Shown here: positions 6,287 through 7,810 of the stretch, in pieces
Position numbering within the stretch: the first letter of the stretch is position 1
How the letters are laid out: every line of letters starts with the position of its first letter
Source of the DNA: Thermoproteota archaeon
Lineage (GTDB): Archaea > Thermoproteota > Methanomethylicia > Methanomethylicales > Methanomethylicaceae
Direction: 5' to 3'
Length of the DNA: 7,810 nucleotides
Assembly (NCBI GenBank): GCA_004347955.1
Contig: QNVH01000015.1
Span: 8,860-16,669 of the forward strand
Translations under genes and position numbers: made by a program
The notes under the pieces: model-generated
The model's database searches: none
Told to the model about the DNA's origin: nothing
Seen by the model: the letters and a program-made list of their open reading frames with translations, nothing else

Positions 6287-7234
6287 CTAGGATTTAGGGG
6301 CGTATCCAGAGTCAGCCAAAGTCAGGTAAACCTTCCCGTTATACTCGACTCTTCGAACCGCTCCCCTCTCAATAAGGTCGTTTATAGCCTTATCTGGGTG
6401 GATATGCCTCTCCATGAGAATCTTGCACACATAATCTTCCCTCAGGGGGTGCACAGCCATTATCTTCAGCAAACCCTCAATTGGGTCCTCGAATCCGGCT
6501 GTCGCGAAGCTGTCCTCCTCCTGATAGTCTAAGACTTTTGTATTGATCCCAGATTCTATGAAGCTCTCATACCACTCGAAGATTCTACGCGAGGGTCTGA
6601 CGCTGGGTTCCGCCGGCGGGCGCACAGGCACTGAGAGGTATGCATCTCTAGGAGAAACTCGGCGCAAAAATTCGACCGTTTTGGATAGGTTTTCTGGGCC
6701 ATCGTTCAGACCTTCAAGGAGCATAGTCTCAGTTATTAAGATGCCTCCGTAACTCTTCCTAAATTCTTCAATATCTCGAAGAACGGCGGTTAACGAGAGG
6801 CTTGGGTGGGGTCTGTTAACCTTCCTGTATATTTCATCAACAACAGCATCTACCTTCACAGAGACGAGATCCGCCTCGGCTAGGTCGGAAAATGCAGATT
6901 TTATTATGGAGCCGTTAGTTATGATGGCAACTTTGTTTTTAACGTTCTCTTTTATCATCTTAATGATCTTGCCCAAGTTTATGTCCAATGTGGGCTCGCC
7001 GTCAGGTACAAATGTGACATAGTCAATCTCCTTCTTGAACCCCCTAATGGCGAGCAACACGTCCCTAAGAACATCCTCAGGCTTAAAAAATGGCCTCCTA
7101 TTCACAGTCAGATTCGTGGTCTTGCCGACCTGGCAGTAGACGCACGAGTACGTGCAATACTTCTTGGGTATGTTGTTTATTCCAAGCGAGACTCCGAGGC
7201 GCCTAGAGGGGACAGGACCGAATACGTACTTCAT
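6287..7234 (-). CDS. Radical SAM protein of the GPVPSRRLG (COG0731-like) family with C-terminal winged-helix-like region
   Basis: The 315-residue protein starts MKYVFGPVPSRRLGVSLGIN, the hallmark of this archaeal/bacterial family. The SAM-cluster motif is C-x3-C-x2-C at Cys27, Cys31 and Cys34 (KYCTYSCVYCQVGKTT). A GEPTL motif at 79-83 corresponds to the SAM-binding GGE-type strand, and ITNGSI follows near 104. The last 70 residues resemble a winged-helix domain (ILMERHIHPDKAINDLIERG). Databases often label relatives as wyosine synthesis proteins, but that is a loose transfer from TYW1; the true reaction is unknown. It starts two bases after the HhH gene's stop, with GGGTGAG as ribosome site, so the two are surely co-transcribed. 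ATG 7234 fits the family N-terminus exactly. Confidence 0.92.
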   Translation of the reverse strand: MKYVFGPVPSRRLGVSLGINNIPKKYCTYSCVYCQVGKTTNLTVNRRPFFKPEDVLRDVLLAIRGFKKEIDYVTFVPDGEPTLDINLGKIIKMIKENVKNKVAIITNGSIIKSAFSDLAEADLVSVKVDAVVDEIYRKVNRPHPSLSLTAVLRDIEEFRKSYGGILITETMLLEGLNDGPENLSKTVEFLRRVSPRDAYLSVPVRPPAEPSVRPSRRIFEWYESFIESGINTKVLDYQEEDSFATAGFEDPIEGLLKIMAVHPLREDYVCKILMERHIHPDKAINDLIERGAVRRVEYNGKVYLTLADSGYAPKS

Positions 7235-7236
7235 CT

Positions 7237-7809
7237 TTATCTCACCCTTTTTACTTTGGCAGACCTAGCCTTCCTTGAGTATCTGTGGAGGGCGGTTTCT
7301 AACTCCACCCTGCCCACATTTAGGCTCTTTGCGAATTCTTCAAGATCCGAAATGTTGAGCGCCCTCATGGCATCTGCTACCCTTGGGGTTGGTTGGGGAT
7401 CAGCTTTTCTCCACACCTTTCTCATATCTCGAAGGAAGACAGAGACTGTCACAGGACCAACCCCCTTGCCTAGCCTCCTCAGCCTCTTCTCCAGGTCCCT
7501 GCTGTCACTAGCAAGTTCGTGGACTCTGCTCAGGCTCCCGCCGTACTCCTTCATCAAGTTACCGCAGATGTCGAGTATTCTGTCCGCCGTGCTGAAGTCG
7601 TATCTGGTGTAACCCCCTTCGTCCAGCACATCCACTATCCTCTCCCAGCCGACCTTCAGGAGCGACTCTGGGTCTGCCAGCCCGTATCTTTTAAAGAGCT
7701 TGAATGTTTTAGTGGCAGTCTCCTCTCTGATAGGCTTTGAGTAGAGAAAGGCTGCCAGAAACCACTCAAAGTAAGACCTATCGCCCTTATTCAGGTCTAT
7801 GGACAGCAT
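7237..7809 (-). CDS. HhH (endonuclease III-like) protein, possibly 5' partial
   Basis: The 190 visible residues are all helical in character and include a helix-hairpin-helix segment LGKGVGPVTVSVFLRDMR (113-130), with KVW and ADPQPTPRV after it. This places it near the HhH-GPD (EndoIII/MutY) superfamily. In EndoIII the hairpin reads GVGRKTA with the catalytic lysine, and VDTHV carries the catalytic aspartate. Here those positions appear to be Val and a Gln/Pro region, and there is no four-cysteine cluster (one Cys in all). Glycosylase activity is therefore doubtful. The C-terminus is strongly basic, suiting nucleic acid binding. ATG 7809 is one base from the window edge, so a longer N-terminus cannot be excluded. 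It heads the operon with the radical SAM gene. Confidence 0.8.
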   Translation of the reverse strand: MLSIDLNKGDRSYFEWFLAAFLYSKPIREETATKTFKLFKRYGLADPESLLKVGWERIVDVLDEGGYTRYDFSTADRILDICGNLMKEYGGSLSRVHELASDSRDLEKRLRRLGKGVGPVTVSVFLRDMRKVWRKADPQPTPRVADAMRALNISDLEEFAKSLNVGRVELETALHRYSRKARSAKVKRVR

Positions 7810-7810
7810 C

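Noticed and set aside
7256..7612. 118-codon plus-strand frame over the HhH gene
   Set aside because: It is antisense to a gene with a clear HhH motif and tight coupling to the radical SAM gene; the Ser/Leu-rich product is typical of a shadow.
1..7810. tRNA, rRNA, CRISPR array, insertion sequence or transposase
   Set aside because: By eye I found no cloverleaf, repeat-spacer pattern, terminal repeats or transposase motifs on either strand.

Overview
The window looks archaeal and is most likely from an uncultivated anaerobe. Three things point there: TATA-type promoters close to start codons, GGTGAT- and GGAGG-like ribosome binding sites with several GTG or TTG starts, and archaeal-style protein families. 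The families are a membrane-bound group 4 [NiFe] hydrogenase, a GPVPSRRLG radical SAM protein, a NifX-like protein and a standalone HhH protein. I cannot place it to a phylum from sequence alone. Base composition looks even, with roughly half GC in genes and AT-rich gaps.

Positions 1-2839 (+ strand) are the distal end of a hydrogenase operon in the order 30-kDa subunit (cut by the window edge), [NiFe] large subunit, NuoH-like membrane anchor and NuoI-like 2x[4Fe-4S] protein. This matches the K-L-M-N order of Mbh and the C-D-H-I order of complex I relatives. Genes overlap or sit 1-21 bases apart. The large subunit keeps all four nickel-binding cysteines, so this is a hydrogenase and not a Fpo/Nuo-type dehydrogenase. 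The membrane subunit is interrupted by a frameshift near 1821-1845.

Positions 2887-3780 (- strand, convergent with the operon) encode a protein with the DUF7064/DUF7065 (CrtC/tocopherol-cyclase-like) signature. Positions 3781-4040 are an AT-rich gap with a TATA box for that gene and at best one tiny ORF. Positions 4041-5216 (- strand) encode a 391-residue protein that I do not recognise. It is divergent from a small standalone phosphohistidine 'swivelling' domain of the PEP-utilising enzyme type (5369-5689, +), whose true start may lie at 5334 behind a second frameshift. An interrupted inverted repeat lies between these two genes.

Positions 5781-7809 (- strand) hold a NifX/NifB-C-terminal-like protein with its own TATA box, and upstream of it a tight two-gene unit: an HhH protein lacking the usual glycosylase residues, followed after 2 bases by a radical SAM protein with a C-terminal winged-helix-like region.

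The least explained part is 2887-5689: a DUF7064-type protein, an unknown 391-residue protein and a lone phosphotransfer domain with no kinase or PEP-binding partner in view. A link among these three is inference from proximity only.
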